A stretch of 64,000 nt of DNA from Corynebacterium riegelii (GTDB lineage Bacteria; Actinomycetota; Actinomycetes; Mycobacteriales; Mycobacteriaceae). Position 1 is the first letter of the stretch, and the number at the start of each line of letters is the position of its first letter. The notes under the pieces were generated by a model. It was not told where the DNA came from. It searched no databases and saw only the letters and a list, made by a program, of their open reading frames with translations. The translations under genes were made by a program, and so were the position numbers. Shown one piece after another: positions 36,109-48,945 of the stretch. The DNA lies in the NCBI RefSeq assembly GCF_016728505.1, contig NZ_CP068159.1, forward strand, positions 1,054,001-1,118,000, read 5' to 3'.

Positions 36109-37136
36109 TTGTGCTTGGTATTGAGTCCTCGTGTGATGAGACGGGTGTGGGCATTGTGCGTCTGGAAGCAGACGGCACGATGACCATCCTTGCGGATAAG
36201 GTTGCGTCTTCTATGGAGGAGCACGCCGTTTTCGGTGGGGTGGTACCCGAGATCGCCTCGCGCGCCCACTTGGAGGCGATGCCGCAGGTGATGGAGGCCG
36301 CACTTGCAGAAGCAGGCATTGAAAAACCTGATGCGGTGGCGGCGACGGTGGGCCCGGGTCTTGCCGGGGCACTGTTGGTGGGTGCGTCCGCTGCGAAGGC
36401 GTACGCCGCCGCTTGGGGCGTGCCGTTTTACGGCGTCAACCACCTAGGCGGGCACGTTGCGGTGGCCAACCTGGACGGGGAAGGGGAGCTGCCGCACTCC
36501 ATTGCGCTTTTGGTGTCCGGAGGTCATACGCAGCTGCTTGAGGTGGATGCCGTTGGCAAGCCCATGCGCGAGCTCGGTTCCACGCTTGATGACGCAGCTG
36601 GGGAAGCGTACGACAAGGTCGCGCGTCTTTTGGGGTTGGGGTATCCGGGAGGGCCGGTCGTGGATAAGCAAAGTGCCCTTGGAACGCCGAACATTGCCCT
36701 GCCGCGAGCATTGACCAAGGCTGAGGACATGCGCGGGGAGCACCGCTACAACTTTTCATTCTCTGGGCTCAAGACGGCGGTGGCGCGCTACGTGGAATCT
36801 GCCGAGGAGTATTCCGTGCCGGACGTGTGCGCATCCTTCCAAGAGGCGGTGTGTGACGTGCTGACCAAGAAAGCCGTGCTGGCCTGCGAGGACACTGGTG
36901 CGCGCACGCTGCTGTTGGGTGGCGGAGTTGCGGCGAACTCGCGACTGCGCGAGCTGGCAGAACAACGGTGCGCCGAGCGCGGGATTGAACTTCGCGTGCC
37001 ACGGTTTCGCCTGTGCACGGATAACGGTGTGATGATCGCGGCGCTTGCCGCCCAGCTGATTCATGAGGGCGCGCAGCCCTCCGGGTTGGATGCGGCGACC
37101 GACACTTCGCTTGAGGTTGAGGTGCCGCTGGTCTAG
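36105..37136 (+). CDS. tsaD: tRNA t6A transferase catalytic subunit TsaD
   Basis: TsaD transfers threonylcarbamoyl to tRNA. The start [18 protein letters not shown] is diagnostic, with the metal-binding histidines in NHLGGHVAV (about residues 110-118). [13 protein letters not shown] and the ATP site [15 protein letters not shown] follow. The product has 343 residues, full length. ATG overlaps the rimI stop. It ends the t6A operon; the next gene starts after ~110 nt. Confidence 0.96.
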   Translation: MIVLGIESSCDETGVGIVRLEADGTMTILADKVASSMEEHAVFGGVVPEIASRAHLEAMPQVMEAALAEAGIEKPDAVAATVGPGLAGALLVGASAAKAYAAAWGVPFYGVNHLGGHVAVANLDGEGELPHSIALLVSGGHTQLLEVDAVGKPMRELGSTLDDAAGEAYDKVARLLGLGYPGGPVVDKQSALGTPNIALPRALTKAEDMRGEHRYNFSFSGLKTAVARYVESAEEYSVPDVCASFQEAVCDVLTKKAVLACEDTGARTLLLGGGVAANSRLRELAEQRCAERGIELRVPRFRLCTDNGVMIAALAAQLIHEGAQPSGLDAATDTSLEVEVPLV

Positions 37137-37247
37137 CGCCAGATCTAGCGCCAGATGGCTGCCTGGAAAAGTTAGCGAGCGGGATTGCCTTTGTGCAGTT
37201 AGCCTGTTGTGGATTCATGCTTTGCCTGACTGCGAAAGGACCCCGCC

Positions 37248-37691
37248 ATGCATGGAGACGACCAGCGTTTTGGCCTGCTTGTTAACCCGGATCTGACGTA
37301 TCGACGCATTGTGTTCGACCTCGCAGACGCCAACCATTTCCTTGGCCCTGTGGTGCTTGACACGGTGCGTGTGGCGTTTATGGAGCAGGAAGAGGAGTTT
37401 GAGGCGATCTACTCGCCGTCCGCACGCGAGGACCGCGCGAAGCCGAACCCGGTTGCCTCCCTGGCGAAGAACCATGCAGCCACCGGCAACCCCAGCTTCT
37501 TGCAGGACCCGATGACCGCGATTTCCGGCCCGGTGATCTTCACCGGCCGCAAGGGCACCAGCATTAACGACGACATCGTGGAGGAGATCAAACAGACCAT
37601 CCGCGCCGCACGCCACTACCGGGACGACAACCCGGAGGAGTTTCAGCTGTGGGAAAACGCGGTGCTCAACATGGGTGCACCGCAGGATTAG
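37248..37691 (+). CDS. Conserved-looking protein of unknown function upstream of groES
   Basis: A 147-residue soluble protein (MHGDDQRFGLLVNPDLTYRRIV at the start, ending WENAVLNMGAPQD). It has no membrane segment or known motif that I can name; the sequence is compact and well ordered, with a helical C-terminal half. AAAGGA is placed 5-10 nt before the ATG. The CIRCE element lies just after its stop, so it is not part of the heat-shock operon. Confidence 0.65.
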   Translation: MHGDDQRFGLLVNPDLTYRRIVFDLADANHFLGPVVLDTVRVAFMEQEEEFEAIYSPSAREDRAKPNPVASLAKNHAATGNPSFLQDPMTAISGPVIFTGRKGTSINDDIVEEIKQTIRAARHYRDDNPEEFQLWENAVLNMGAPQD

Positions 37692-37718
37692 GGCTTGTTT
37701 GGGCGGCGTTGTTGTCAC

Positions 37719-37745
37719 TTAGCACTCGCGACGGTAGAGTGCTAA
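37719..37745 (+). promoter_or_regulatory. CIRCE operator for HrcA
   Basis: TTAGCACTC, 9 nt, GAGTGCTAA: both arms match the CIRCE consensus exactly. It lies about 107 nt upstream of groES and predicts repression by HrcA and induction by heat. Confidence 0.97.
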
Positions 37746-37852
37746 ACGGGTTGTCTCGAGCACAGTTGTTCACCCGCGACGACGGCTGCGCGACATGGGA
37801 ATAACCGCAACATTTTCCAAACGCTTTAGAGACGAAAGGTCAAGTACCTATC

Positions 37853-38152
37853 ATGGCAAACGTCAACATCCGCCCTCTCGACGACAAGGTTCTGGTGCAG
37901 ATCGCCGAGGCTGAGACCACCACCGCATCCGGCCTGGTTATCCCGGACTCCGCTGCTGAGAAGCCGCAGGAGGCTGTCGTGGTTGCAGTCGGCCCGGGCC
38001 GTCTGGACGATAACGGCAACCGTGTGGCTCTGGATGTCAAGGAAGGCGACACCGTCGTGTTTGCCAAGTACGGCGGCACCGAGCTGAAGTACGGCGGTGA
38101 GGAGTACTTGCTCCTTTCCGCACGTGACCTGCTCGCTGTTATTGAGAAGTAA
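37853..38152 (+). CDS. groES: Co-chaperonin GroES
   Basis: A 99-residue GroES with [28 protein letters not shown] including the mobile loop, and a C-terminal [17 protein letters not shown]. It caps the GroEL ring during folding. GACGAAAGG serves as ribosome binding site. CIRCE lies upstream and groEL 15 nt downstream. Confidence 0.97.
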   Translation: MANVNIRPLDDKVLVQIAEAETTTASGLVIPDSAAEKPQEAVVVAVGPGRLDDNGNRVALDVKEGDTVVFAKYGGTELKYGGEEYLLLSARDLLAVIEK

Positions 38153-39793
<1,641 letters not shown>

Positions 39794-39825
39794 TTTCTAC
39801 GGCTAAACGCCCAAGCTAAACGCTT

Positions 39826-39862
39826 AAGCCCCGCTCTTACTTCGGTATGAGCGGGGCTTTCG
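39826..39862 (+). terminator. Terminator after groEL1
   Basis: AAGCCCCGCTC (39826-39836) pairs perfectly over 11 bp with GAGCGGGGCTT (39849-39859), followed by TCG. It lies between convergent groEL1 and whiB3. Confidence 0.9.
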
Positions 39863-39901
39863 CCTTTCCCGGGGTGCTGGCGCCTTATCCGATGTTTGGG
39901 G

Positions 39902-40219
39902 CTACTTCGCGGATGCAGCCGCAGCAGGAACACGGGCGCCGCCGCGAGACTTGCGCAGAATTGCCTGGCGCTCCGACTCGCTCATGCCGCCCCAGATGCC
40001 GTAAGGCTCTGCCACGCGCAGTGCGTGCTCGCGGCACTGCGAGAGCACCGGGCACTGGAAGCAGATGGCCTTGGCGCGGTTTTCACGCTGTGCGCGGGCG
40101 CGGCCACGCTCCCCGTCGGGGTGGTAGAAGATCTCAGATGCTTCGCCTCGGCAGGCGCTGCGTAGCTGCCAATCCCAGAAGTCTGCGTTTGGTCCGGGCA
40201 GTGCGCTTGGCAGGGACAT
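39902..40219 (-). CDS. whiB3: WhiB-family iron-sulfur regulator
   Basis: The 105-residue product has the four-cysteine WhiB layout: ACRGEAS near the N-terminus, then ICFQC and SQC (CxxCxxxxxC), followed by the EPYGIWGGMSESER turn. A basic C-terminus follows. It is expected to bind a 4Fe-4S cluster and to act with a sigma factor. The position between groEL1 and sigD matches whiB3 of mycobacteria (Rv3416), which is the basis for the symbol. Confidence 0.85.
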   Translation of the reverse strand: MSLPSALPGPNADFWDWQLRSACRGEASEIFYHPDGERGRARAQRENRAKAICFQCPVLSQCREHALRVAEPYGIWGGMSESERQAILRKSRGGARVPAAAASAK

Positions 40220-40549
40220 AGTCTTAGAGCTCCTTCAATCTGCTTTCGTACAGCCGATGTAGCAGTGTGGTCTGCTTTGGTAAACGGTTGGTGAAGCCGC
40301 GGTAACGGGCATCTTGCGCCATCGGTGTGCCCCCGTAAAAAATGCTTATGAGCAGTGGTTTTGTTAAAGGTTAAGGGTGGGTGAATTCGGGGAGAATTCT
40401 TATTTCCCAGGCGTTTTAGGCTCTTATGGGGCTACTGGGCTGGCCAGTTTTTCCTCGGCGCGGTTGCTGGTGTGAAAATAGAGACATCGGTACTGTGGCC
40501 GAAGATGTATTGCCCGGGACCACGGGTGAGCGAGGAAGAAAGGAGCGCT
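40220..40549. promoter_or_regulatory. Divergent whiB3-sigD control region
   Basis: This 330-nt gap has no credible gene; a frame continues upstream of sigD but lacks a good start. It includes GAATTC twice 11 nt apart (near 40382 and 40393) and AAAGGAG at 40539-40545 as the sigD ribosome binding site. Promoters for both genes must lie here, but I cannot assign them with confidence. Confidence 0.4.
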
Positions 40550-41125
40550 GTGTCCCAGCCTGATGCAGAGGATGAACTCACGCGCCTTGTTCCGCTTGCC
40601 GCCGCTGGGAACAAACGGGCACTGCAAAACGTCATCCGAATCGTTCACCCCCAGGTGCTGCGGTATGCCCGCGCACGCATCAGTGGTGGCCGGATGCCAA
40701 CGGCTGAGGATGTGGCGCAGGAAATCTGCTTGGCCGTGGCAACGTCCATAGACAAGTACCAAGACATGGGCAAGCCGTTCATGGCATTCGTGTACGGCAT
40801 TGCGTTTAACAAGGTTGCGGACGCACACCGCAGCCTTTTTAGAGACAAACTCACACCCACGGAAGAGGTGCCGGATGCTGTTGATACCGGCGCTACCCCC
40901 GAAATGTTTGCGCTGGAAGCAGACGGTAGTAACCAAATTAGGGTTTTGCTCGATGAACTAGGTGACAAGGCTCGAGACATCATTATCTTGCGGGTGTTCG
41001 TGGGCCTGTCCGCAGAAGAGACAGCTGAGGCCGTGGGGTCTACCCCCGGGGCCGTGCGAGTTGCCCAACACCGGGCACTGGCAAAGCTGCGCGAGGCTTT
41101 GGAAGAACAGGACCGGGATCAATGA
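40550..41125 (+). CDS. sigD: ECF-type sigma factor SigD
   Basis: A 191-residue sigma factor from the GTG at 40550, chosen for its AAAGGAG. Region 2 is VLRYARARISGGRMPTAEDVAQEICLAVATSIDKYQD...FMAFVYGIAFNKVADAHR. Region 4 is LDELGDKARDIIILRVFVGLSAEETAEAVGSTPGAVRVAQHRALAKL. SigD controls mycomembrane-related genes in C. glutamicum. The stop overlaps rsdA by 4 nt, as expected for a sigma/anti-sigma pair. Confidence 0.93.
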   Translation: MSQPDAEDELTRLVPLAAAGNKRALQNVIRIVHPQVLRYARARISGGRMPTAEDVAQEICLAVATSIDKYQDMGKPFMAFVYGIAFNKVADAHRSLFRDKLTPTEEVPDAVDTGATPEMFALEADGSNQIRVLLDELGDKARDIIILRVFVGLSAEETAEAVGSTPGAVRVAQHRALAKLREALEEQDRDQ

Positions 41126-42051
41126 CAGGCCGCGATAAGGGTCAGTTTGATAATGATGCGACGCAGGTTGAACACGTCAATGACACTGACGCGTTCCTCG
41201 ACGCGCTTGGCCGCGGCGTTGACCCCTCCGATGGGGAAGACCCGCTTGCTGGGTTGTTTTTGGAACTGCGGGCGGAGGTTGAACAGTCGATGCCGGACGC
41301 GCCCAGCGTTGAGCACGTGTCCGCGCCGAAGCTCACGGCGATCAACGGGGGCCGCACCGAGGCCACCACTAAGAGGCGTACCTCCGGCGGGAGCGCTCCT
41401 CGCAAGCAGATGAACCCGTGGGCCGCTGGCCTCATTGGCGCTGCCGCAGCGTCGGCGATGGTCGTCGGTGGAGGTGTGGCGTTTTTGGATCTGGAGCAGG
41501 ACTCGGCGTTGCGGGAGACGTCGACAAGCATGAGCCCCAACAACACCGCAGCCATCGAGCTTGCCTCCACCCTGGAGGAAATCCAGGTGGCTAGCCAGGG
41601 CGGTGATGCGGACTACCTTGAGCAGCTGCTGATCCAGGCGCGGGAACTGGCAGAGGCGATGGCGGCGGACGGCGCGAACACGCAGCCTGCGGAGGAGCAC
41701 GTGAAGCGGGAGGAGAAGCCGGCGGAGCCTCCGCACACCGTCACTGAAACTGTGACCGTGGCTGTGACCGTGACGCAGACAGAGACGGTGAAGCAGCCTG
41801 TGTCTTCCTCGCACACGGTTAGCCCAAGCCCGTCGACGCCGACGTCGACCCAGCCTGGCCAGTCGGGCCAGCCGGGTGAGCCTGGTCAGTCGCAAGATCA
41901 GCAAAGCCCACAGCCCGAAGGCCAGCCGGGCCAGCCTGGCCAGCAGCAGCCGGGGCAGGGCGCGGCGCAGAACCCGCAGCCGGAGGGGCAACCTGGCCAC
42001 CCAGGAAGCGTGACGGTGCCGCCAGTGGTGCCGGCAACCCCGGGGCAGTAG
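41122..42051 (+). CDS. rsdA: Anti-sigma-D factor RsdA
   Basis: A 309-residue membrane protein with a cytoplasmic N-terminal sigma-binding region (DNDATQVEHVNDTDAFLDALGRG, about residues 10-32) and one membrane helix at 99-122. The exported C-terminal half ends in a Pro/Gly/Gln repeat (QPGQSGQPGEPGQS and similar). In M. tuberculosis RsdA is degraded by ClpP-family proteolysis to release SigD. It overlaps sigD by ATGA. Confidence 0.88.
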   Translation: MTGRDKGQFDNDATQVEHVNDTDAFLDALGRGVDPSDGEDPLAGLFLELRAEVEQSMPDAPSVEHVSAPKLTAINGGRTEATTKRRTSGGSAPRKQMNPWAAGLIGAAAASAMVVGGGVAFLDLEQDSALRETSTSMSPNNTAAIELASTLEEIQVASQGGDADYLEQLLIQARELAEAMAADGANTQPAEEHVKREEKPAEPPHTVTETVTVAVTVTQTETVKQPVSSSHTVSPSPSTPTSTQPGQSGQPGEPGQSQDQQSPQPEGQPGQPGQQQPGQGAAQNPQPEGQPGHPGSVTVPPVVPATPGQ

Positions 42052-42095
42052 CCCGAATAAGCCCGGGCTCAAAAACCCAGGCTGAAGAGCCCCAG

Positions 42096-42473
42096 CTAGC
42101 GCCCGCGGGCGTCAAGCCCGTCGAGGAAGCCCATGGCGTAATCCCAAGGCACGTACGCCTCAACGTTGGGGCGCGCGCTGGGTTCATGCACCGGGGGTAG
42201 CTCACCACGCAGCGTTGAGAGCATGTTCTGCTCCATGATTTCCCAGTCGTAGTAGTGCATCTGCTCGCAGTCTTCGCACTGGAAGAAGATTCCCTGGATG
42301 CCGCGTGGGCGCAGGCGGAGTTTACATTCGCGCACGTGTCCTAGGTCTTGGAGGACTTCGGCGCGTTCTTGGTCACTAAGTGGCTCGAACGGCTCGTCAT
42401 CTTCGATGAACGATGCCGGGTCGTTCGGGTCATCCGCGAACGGGTCGAGTGGCATCATGTCGTCGTAGTTCAC
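42096..42473 (-). CDS. DUF5319 family protein
   Basis: A small acidic protein of 125 residues from GTG 42473 (VNYDDMMPLDPFADDPND), or 120 from ATG 42458. The core LRLRPRGIQGIFFQCEDCEQMHYYDWEIMEQNM contains a CxxC with His-Tyr-Tyr, suggestive of metal binding. TAGTCT (minus strand, 42486-42481) lies 7 nt before the GTG, supporting a leaderless start. It lies between rsdA and guaB as in mycobacteria (Rv3412). Function is unknown. Confidence 0.75.
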   Translation of the reverse strand: MNYDDMMPLDPFADDPNDPASFIEDDEPFEPLSDQERAEVLQDLGHVRECKLRLRPRGIQGIFFQCEDCEQMHYYDWEIMEQNMLSTLRGELPPVHEPSARPNVEAYVPWDYAMGFLDGLDARGR

Positions 42474-42533
42474 GAAGACCAGACTAGCCGCTAAAGAAAA
42501 GAAGCCGACTATGCCCCTGACCCTTACTTCTAA

Positions 42534-44069
<1,536 letters not shown>

Positions 44070-44076
44070 GAGCATC

Positions 44077-45237
44077 ATGCGCGAGATTGTAGAAATTGGT
44101 ATTGGCCGGGACGCTCGTAGGGCTTTTTCGCTTGACGACGTCACGTTGGTCCCCACCCGCCGCACCCGCTCGTCCAAGGACGTTGACACCACGTGGCATG
44201 TGGATGCGTACACCTTTGACGCCCCGATCATTTCGTACCCGACGGATGCGTTGGCAAGCCCGGAGTTTGTCATTGAGATGGGCAAGCAGGGCGGCCTGGG
44301 TGTGATTGACGCTGAGGGTCTGTGGGGGCGCAGCGCCTCCATCCCAGACGCGATTGCGGAGGTCACCGGTAAGACGCAGTACCCGGAGACGATGAACTCC
44401 CGGAAGGACTACCTGGAGTACGAGGCGTCGAAGACGCAGGCTGTGGAGACGTTGCAGCGTCTGCACGCGCAGGCGTTGGATACTGATCTGCTGACGGAGC
44501 GTATCCGCCAGGTGCGTGACTCTGGGGTGACCGTTGCGGTGCGTGTGAGCCCGCAGAACGCCCGTGAGCTGGCGCCTGTGGTGATTGCGGCAGGCGCAGA
44601 GCTCCTGTTCATCCAGGGTTCGCTGGTGTCCGCGGAGCACGTGCAGCAGGGCGGGGAGCCGCTGAACTTGAAGGAGTTCGTCGGCTCGCTTGAGGTGCCG
44701 GTGATCGCAGGCGGCGTTTATGACTACTCCACGGCGATGCACCTGATGCGCGCTGGCGTGGCCGGTGTGATTGTGGGCAGCGGTAGCGCTGGCCTGGAGG
44801 GCATCGGCGTTCCGTTGGCCACCGCGATTGCAGATGTCGCGGCGGCACGGCGCGACTACCTGGATGAGACCGAGGGTCGTTACGTACACATCGTGGCTAA
44901 CGGCGATGTAAACACGGCGGGCCAGATTGCTGTGGCGCTGGCGTGTGGCGCTGACGCCATGATGGTTGGCCGCCCGCTGGCGTGCGCCGAGGAGGCCGCA
45001 GCCCAAGGCTCTTATTGGGAGCCACAGGCAGCGCACCCGCGCAACCCGCGCGGTGGCATTCAGGTGGATTTTTCAGAAAATCACTACCCGCTTGAGGTGG
45101 TCCTGCATGGTCCTTCCAATGACGCCTGGGGCACCTTGAACCTCATTGGTGGCCTGCGCCGAATCATGGCCAAGTGTGGCTTTACCACGGTCAAGGCCTT
45201 CCAGAAGGCGCAGCTGGCGGTTCGGCCGACCATTTAG
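44077..45237 (+). CDS. guaB3: GuaB3 family IMP dehydrogenase-related protein
   Basis: A 386-residue paralogue without CBS domains, starting MREIVEIGIGRDARRAFSLDDVTLVPTRRTRSS. The barrel is visible (YPTDALASPEFVIEMGKQGGLGVI; PVIAGGVYDYSTAMHLMRAGV), but the GSxCTT catalytic loop of IMPDH is replaced by VGSGSAGLEG, so classic IMPDH activity is not expected. This protein always follows guaB in actinobacteria. Recent work on the family suggests a GMP-reductase-like role in some species; not assigned here. Confidence 0.92.
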   Translation: MREIVEIGIGRDARRAFSLDDVTLVPTRRTRSSKDVDTTWHVDAYTFDAPIISYPTDALASPEFVIEMGKQGGLGVIDAEGLWGRSASIPDAIAEVTGKTQYPETMNSRKDYLEYEASKTQAVETLQRLHAQALDTDLLTERIRQVRDSGVTVAVRVSPQNARELAPVVIAAGAELLFIQGSLVSAEHVQQGGEPLNLKEFVGSLEVPVIAGGVYDYSTAMHLMRAGVAGVIVGSGSAGLEGIGVPLATAIADVAAARRDYLDETEGRYVHIVANGDVNTAGQIAVALACGADAMMVGRPLACAEEAAAQGSYWEPQAAHPRNPRGGIQVDFSENHYPLEVVLHGPSNDAWGTLNLIGGLRRIMAKCGFTTVKAFQKAQLAVRPTI

Positions 45238-45266
45238 TGGCCAGGTAGTGGCCCTGTGCGGGGCCG

Positions 45267-46145
45267 CTACCTGCGGCGCCGGGTGCGCCGCCCACCCAAG
45301 GTCTGGTTGACAGACGCCAAGATCACCAGCACGATTGCGGCGACCTTGAGCAGGCTTGGGCTTTGCGCAAGCACAAGCCAGCCGATGACGGCAGCAAACG
45401 CTGGCTCCAGGGCGATGAAAATGGCGAACACGTTCGGCTGGAGCTGGCGCATGGCGATCAGCTCCAGCGAATAGGGGATCAAAGACGCCAAGATCGCCGT
45501 ACCGATGGCTAACCAGAGCAGCGAAAAGTCCGTGAGAATGACAACGGAGCCGCGCCAACCCAACGGCATCAGGATTAACCCGCCCACGGCAAGCGACACC
45601 GCAAGGCCACCCTGGCCGGGCACCAACGCACCGGCGTGCTTGTTCGCCATGATGTAGCCCGCCCAAAACACGCCGGCGATGAGGATGTAGACAACGCCTT
45701 GGGGATCCAGCGGGTCGCCCGTCAAAGAGTCCACGGCCAGAAGGGCCATGCCGATCATGGCGAGGGCGACGGAGGTGGCGTCGCGAAGCGAGCGCGAAAG
45801 CACCGCCGCAAGCAGCAAGGGGCCCAAAAACTCGATGGTCACCGCGGTGCCTAGGGGGATGGTGGAAATGCCGGCGTAGAACGAGCCGTTCATCCCACCC
45901 ATGGTTAGCCCCAGCAGGCACACGCCGCGCCACTGGGCGGCGCTCCACTCCCAGAAACGCGGACGCGAGAGAGCGAAGAGGATAACCGCGGCGATCAGCA
46001 GGCGCAGCGATGCCGTGGCCCACGTACCAGCCGCCGGAAACAGTTGCGTAGCAAGAGCTGCTCCGAACTGCAACGACAAGCATGAACCAAGAATGCAAGC
46101 AATGGCCATACCCTGCGGCGGGGTAGAAGGGCGGACAGTTTTCAT
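45267..46145 (-). CDS. EamA/DMT-family exporter, RhtA-like
   Basis: A 292-residue membrane protein with ten predicted helices in two EamA repeats. The N-terminal [28 protein letters not shown] matches the RhtA threonine/homoserine exporter pattern. The C-terminal repeat carries [21 protein letters not shown] and a basic end (GGRRTRRRR). The ATG at 46145 is chosen; an in-frame start exists at 46160. It lies between guaB3 and guaA on the opposite strand. Substrate assignment is by family resemblance only. Confidence 0.8.
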   Translation of the reverse strand: MKTVRPSTPPQGMAIACILGSCLSLQFGAALATQLFPAAGTWATASLRLLIAAVILFALSRPRFWEWSAAQWRGVCLLGLTMGGMNGSFYAGISTIPLGTAVTIEFLGPLLLAAVLSRSLRDATSVALAMIGMALLAVDSLTGDPLDPQGVVYILIAGVFWAGYIMANKHAGALVPGQGGLAVSLAVGGLILMPLGWRGSVVILTDFSLLWLAIGTAILASLIPYSLELIAMRQLQPNVFAIFIALEPAFAAVIGWLVLAQSPSLLKVAAIVLVILASVNQTLGGRRTRRRR

Positions 46146-46198
46146 GCATGGATTATGCATGGCCAGTACACGTCTGGGGGATCAGGGGTGGCATCAGT

Positions 46199-46213
46199 TA
46201 GTATTTGAAACCG
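46199..46213 (+). promoter_or_regulatory. -10 element of guaA
   Basis: TAGTAT (46199-46204) lies 8 nt before the GTG at 46213, fitting a leaderless guaA message. No -35 is evident. Confidence 0.5.
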
Positions 46214-47760
46214 TGAGACCTGTACTTGTAGTGGACTTTGGCGCGCAATACGCGCAGCTCATCGCGCGGCGCGTGCGTGAGGCGAACGTGTACTCGGAGG
46301 TGGTTCCCTCCACCATCACGGCAGAAGAGCTTAAAGCGAAGGATCCGGTGGCACTCGTGCTCTCCGGCGGCCCGTCTTCGGTGTACGCCGAGGGCGCCCC
46401 GCAGCTGGATCCGGAGATCTTTGAGCTGGGTCTGCCTATCTTTGGTATTTGCTACGGCTTCCAGGTGATGACGCAGGCGCTGGGTGGCGAGGTTGCCAAG
46501 ACCGGCTCCCGCGAATACGGCCGCACGGCGATGGCTGTCAAGGGCGGCGTGCTGCACGCTGGTCTGGATGAGCACCCAGTGTGGATGTCGCACGGCGATT
46601 CCGTGACGCGCGCACCGGAAGGCTTCGAGGTCACCGCGTCTACCCCGGGCGCGCCGGTTGCTGCGTTTGAGAACGTAGAGCGCAAGTTCGCCGGCGTGCA
46701 GTACCACCCGGAAGTCATGCACTCCCCGCACGGCCAGGAGGTGCTGACCCGCTTCCTCACCGAGATCGCTGGCCTGGAGCAGAACTGGACGGCGTCCAAC
46801 ATTGCGGAGCAGCTCATTGAGCAGGTTCGCACCCAGGTTGGGGACGGCTACGCGATCTGTGGCCTTTCCGGTGGTGTGGATTCCGCAGTTGCTGCCGCGC
46901 TGGTGCAGCGCGCGATCGGTGACCGTTTGACCTGTGTGTTCGTGGACCATGGCTTGCTGCGCCAGGGCGAGCGCGAGCAGGTGGAGACCGACTTTGTTGC
47001 CGCAACCGGCGCGAAGCTGGTGACGGTGGATGAGCGCAAGGCATTCCTGGACAAGCTGGCCGGTGTGACCGAGCCGGAAGCGAAGCGCAAGGCGATCGGT
47101 GCGGAGTTCATCCGCTCCTTCGAGCGCGCTGTTTCCGGGATTCTTGCAGAATCCGGAAACGAGAAAAACGTGGACTACCTGGTGCAGGGCACCCTGTACC
47201 CGGACGTTGTGGAGTCCGGCGGCGGCACCGGTACCGCCAACATTAAGAGCCACCACAACGTGGGTGGCCTGCCGGATGACGTGGAGTTCGAGCTGGTTGA
47301 GCCGCTTCGCCTGCTGTTTAAGGACGAGGTCCGCGCCGTTGGCCGCGAGCTCGGCCTGCCCGAGGTGATTGTGAACCGCCAGCCGTTCCCGGGCCCGGGC
47401 CTGGGTATCCGCATTATTGGCGAGGTCACCGAGGAACGCCTGGAAACCCTTCGCGCCGCTGATGCGATTGCTCGCGAGGAGCTGACCAAGGCTGGCCTGG
47501 ATGACCAGATCTGGCAGTGCCCGGTGGTCCTGCTGGCTGATGTGCGCTCGGTGGGCGTTCAGGGCGACGGCCGCACCTACGGCCACCCGATCGTGCTGCG
47601 CCCCGTTACCTCTGAGGACGCGATGACCGCGGACTGGGTGCGCATCCCGTACGAGACGCTTGAGGTGATCTCCACCCGTATCACCAACGAGGTGGCTGAT
47701 GTCAACCGCGTGGTGTTGGACGTGACGTCCAAGCCGCCGGGGACCATCGAGTGGGAGTAA
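46213..47760 (+). CDS. guaA: GMP synthase (glutamine-hydrolysing)
   Basis: The enzyme aminates XMP to GMP. The N-terminal glutamine amidotransferase has the Cys80 nucleophile in GICYGF and the His165-Pro-Glu167 pair in YHPEV. The ATP-pyrophosphatase domain has the P-loop LSGGVDSAV, and the C-terminal dimerisation domain ends [13 protein letters not shown]. With the GTG at 46213 it has 515 residues, slightly shorter at the N-terminus than usual; an upstream frame is open but the -10 lies inside it. Confidence 0.95.
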   Translation: MRPVLVVDFGAQYAQLIARRVREANVYSEVVPSTITAEELKAKDPVALVLSGGPSSVYAEGAPQLDPEIFELGLPIFGICYGFQVMTQALGGEVAKTGSREYGRTAMAVKGGVLHAGLDEHPVWMSHGDSVTRAPEGFEVTASTPGAPVAAFENVERKFAGVQYHPEVMHSPHGQEVLTRFLTEIAGLEQNWTASNIAEQLIEQVRTQVGDGYAICGLSGGVDSAVAAALVQRAIGDRLTCVFVDHGLLRQGEREQVETDFVAATGAKLVTVDERKAFLDKLAGVTEPEAKRKAIGAEFIRSFERAVSGILAESGNEKNVDYLVQGTLYPDVVESGGGTGTANIKSHHNVGGLPDDVEFELVEPLRLLFKDEVRAVGRELGLPEVIVNRQPFPGPGLGIRIIGEVTEERLETLRAADAIAREELTKAGLDDQIWQCPVVLLADVRSVGVQGDGRTYGHPIVLRPVTSEDAMTADWVRIPYETLEVISTRITNEVADVNRVVLDVTSKPPGTIEWE

Positions 47761-47761
47761 T

Positions 47762-48841
47762 TCAGTTTTCCTCGCCCGCGTTCTCGCGGGCGTAGTACGC
47801 GGACACGGATCCGACGCGCTGCGTCACGTTAATCGTGAGCAGTGCGCCGTCCTTGTCCGCGTTTTGTCGTTCTTCGGGGCATGCGGCCTCGCCGATGTTC
47901 ACCTTGCAGGTGATGTCAACCGGGACGTTTTGCGGCAGGATGATGTCGGTTCTGCCGATGTTGTTCGCAATGTTGACCGTTTTCGGCTCACTCAGCGGTT
48001 CGAGATCGGTGAAGTCGATGTAGGACTCGCCGATGAAGCCGCTGGTGCCCATTTGGTCTGGTAGCTCGTCGACGTCGTACACGGTGATGTACGCGCTGCC
48101 GAAGCGGCTGTAATTGCCAAGTCGCAATTCGCTGGTGACCCCCAGCGCAAACACCGTTGCCGTTGTCAGCACCAGCGTGACGGGGACCCACAGCCAGTAG
48201 CGCTTCTTTGCTTGCGCACGCTCCGGTGCCGGCTCGACTGGGTCCGGCAGGTGCCACAGGCCCGGTGCCGCACCGAGTGGGTCCCATGCCGGTGGTTTCT
48301 GCCCGGGGTGTTCGTAGCCCTCCGGCACGGTCAGGTGGGAGGTATCCACGGCAGGGCCTTCGCTTGCCGACGCCGCCTCGCCCCCCACCACCAACAACCC
48401 CGCCGGCGCCTCCGGCTGTCGCTGGTAGGCGAGGTACCAGCCGAGCGCGAAGAGCACGAAGGTAACCAAGACTCCTCGCATGTCGCTAGCTACAGCAACG
48501 GACGGGAAGAAGATGACAAGGCCAACGAGCAGCAGCCAGCCGGTATCGCGCTCTTTCTTCTCAATCTTGGTCAGCTGATCTTTCGGAGTGGAAATCGCGT
48601 TTGCCGGTGTGCGGGTTAGCCCGAAGCGGGGCATGTTGATCCAGCACAATAGGTAGAGGAACAGACCGCCGCCGAAGGCGAAAGACAAAACGACAAACAG
48701 GACGCGGATCAGCGTTGGGTCGATTTGGAAGCGGGCACCGATGCCTTCGCAGACACCAGCGATGACGGCTTTGCCGCCTTGGTCTTGAGGGATGCGGGGT
48801 GGGCGGGTCTCCCACATGCGTTTCAGTGTGTTGGTTTCCAT
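47762..48841 (-). CDS. PspC-domain membrane protein, LiaF-like
   Basis: A 359-residue protein. Residues about 20-75 are a PspC domain (KAVIAGVCEGIGARFQIDPTLIRVLFVVLSF...LYLLCWINMP). Two further helices lie at about 100-140, then a cytoplasmic-type linker, another helix (WVPVTLVLTTATVFALGV) and an exported domain of LiaF-like type (NNIGRTDIILPQNVPVDITCKVNIG). It is divergent from a sensor kinase that also starts with PspC, so it likely belongs to an envelope-stress module. It ends convergently with guaA. Confidence 0.82.
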   Translation of the reverse strand: METNTLKRMWETRPPRIPQDQGGKAVIAGVCEGIGARFQIDPTLIRVLFVVLSFAFGGGLFLYLLCWINMPRFGLTRTPANAISTPKDQLTKIEKKERDTGWLLLVGLVIFFPSVAVASDMRGVLVTFVLFALGWYLAYQRQPEAPAGLLVVGGEAASASEGPAVDTSHLTVPEGYEHPGQKPPAWDPLGAAPGLWHLPDPVEPAPERAQAKKRYWLWVPVTLVLTTATVFALGVTSELRLGNYSRFGSAYITVYDVDELPDQMGTSGFIGESYIDFTDLEPLSEPKTVNIANNIGRTDIILPQNVPVDITCKVNIGEAACPEERQNADKDGALLTINVTQRVGSVSAYYARENAGEEN

Positions 48842-48886
48842 GGCTTCTATTGTTGTGAGCCAACGCCTGGCACGGTATCGGGTATG

Positions 48887-48909
48887 ACCCTGATTTTTCT
48901 TTTCAGGGT
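48887..48909. promoter_or_regulatory. Inverted repeat in the divergent PspC/kinase promoter region
   Basis: ACCCTGA (48887-48893), 9 nt, TCAGGGT (48903-48909), flanked by GGGTA and TACCC that extend the symmetry. It is a good candidate operator for the response regulator encoded downstream, controlling both directions. Confidence 0.5.
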
Positions 48910-48945
48910 TTACCCCGATGTGCTCAGGGCATTGGGCGTGCAACG

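Noticed and set aside
44077-45237. guaB3 as a second authentic IMP dehydrogenase
   Set aside because: The catalytic Cys loop of IMPDH is absent, so it is called GuaB3-type only.
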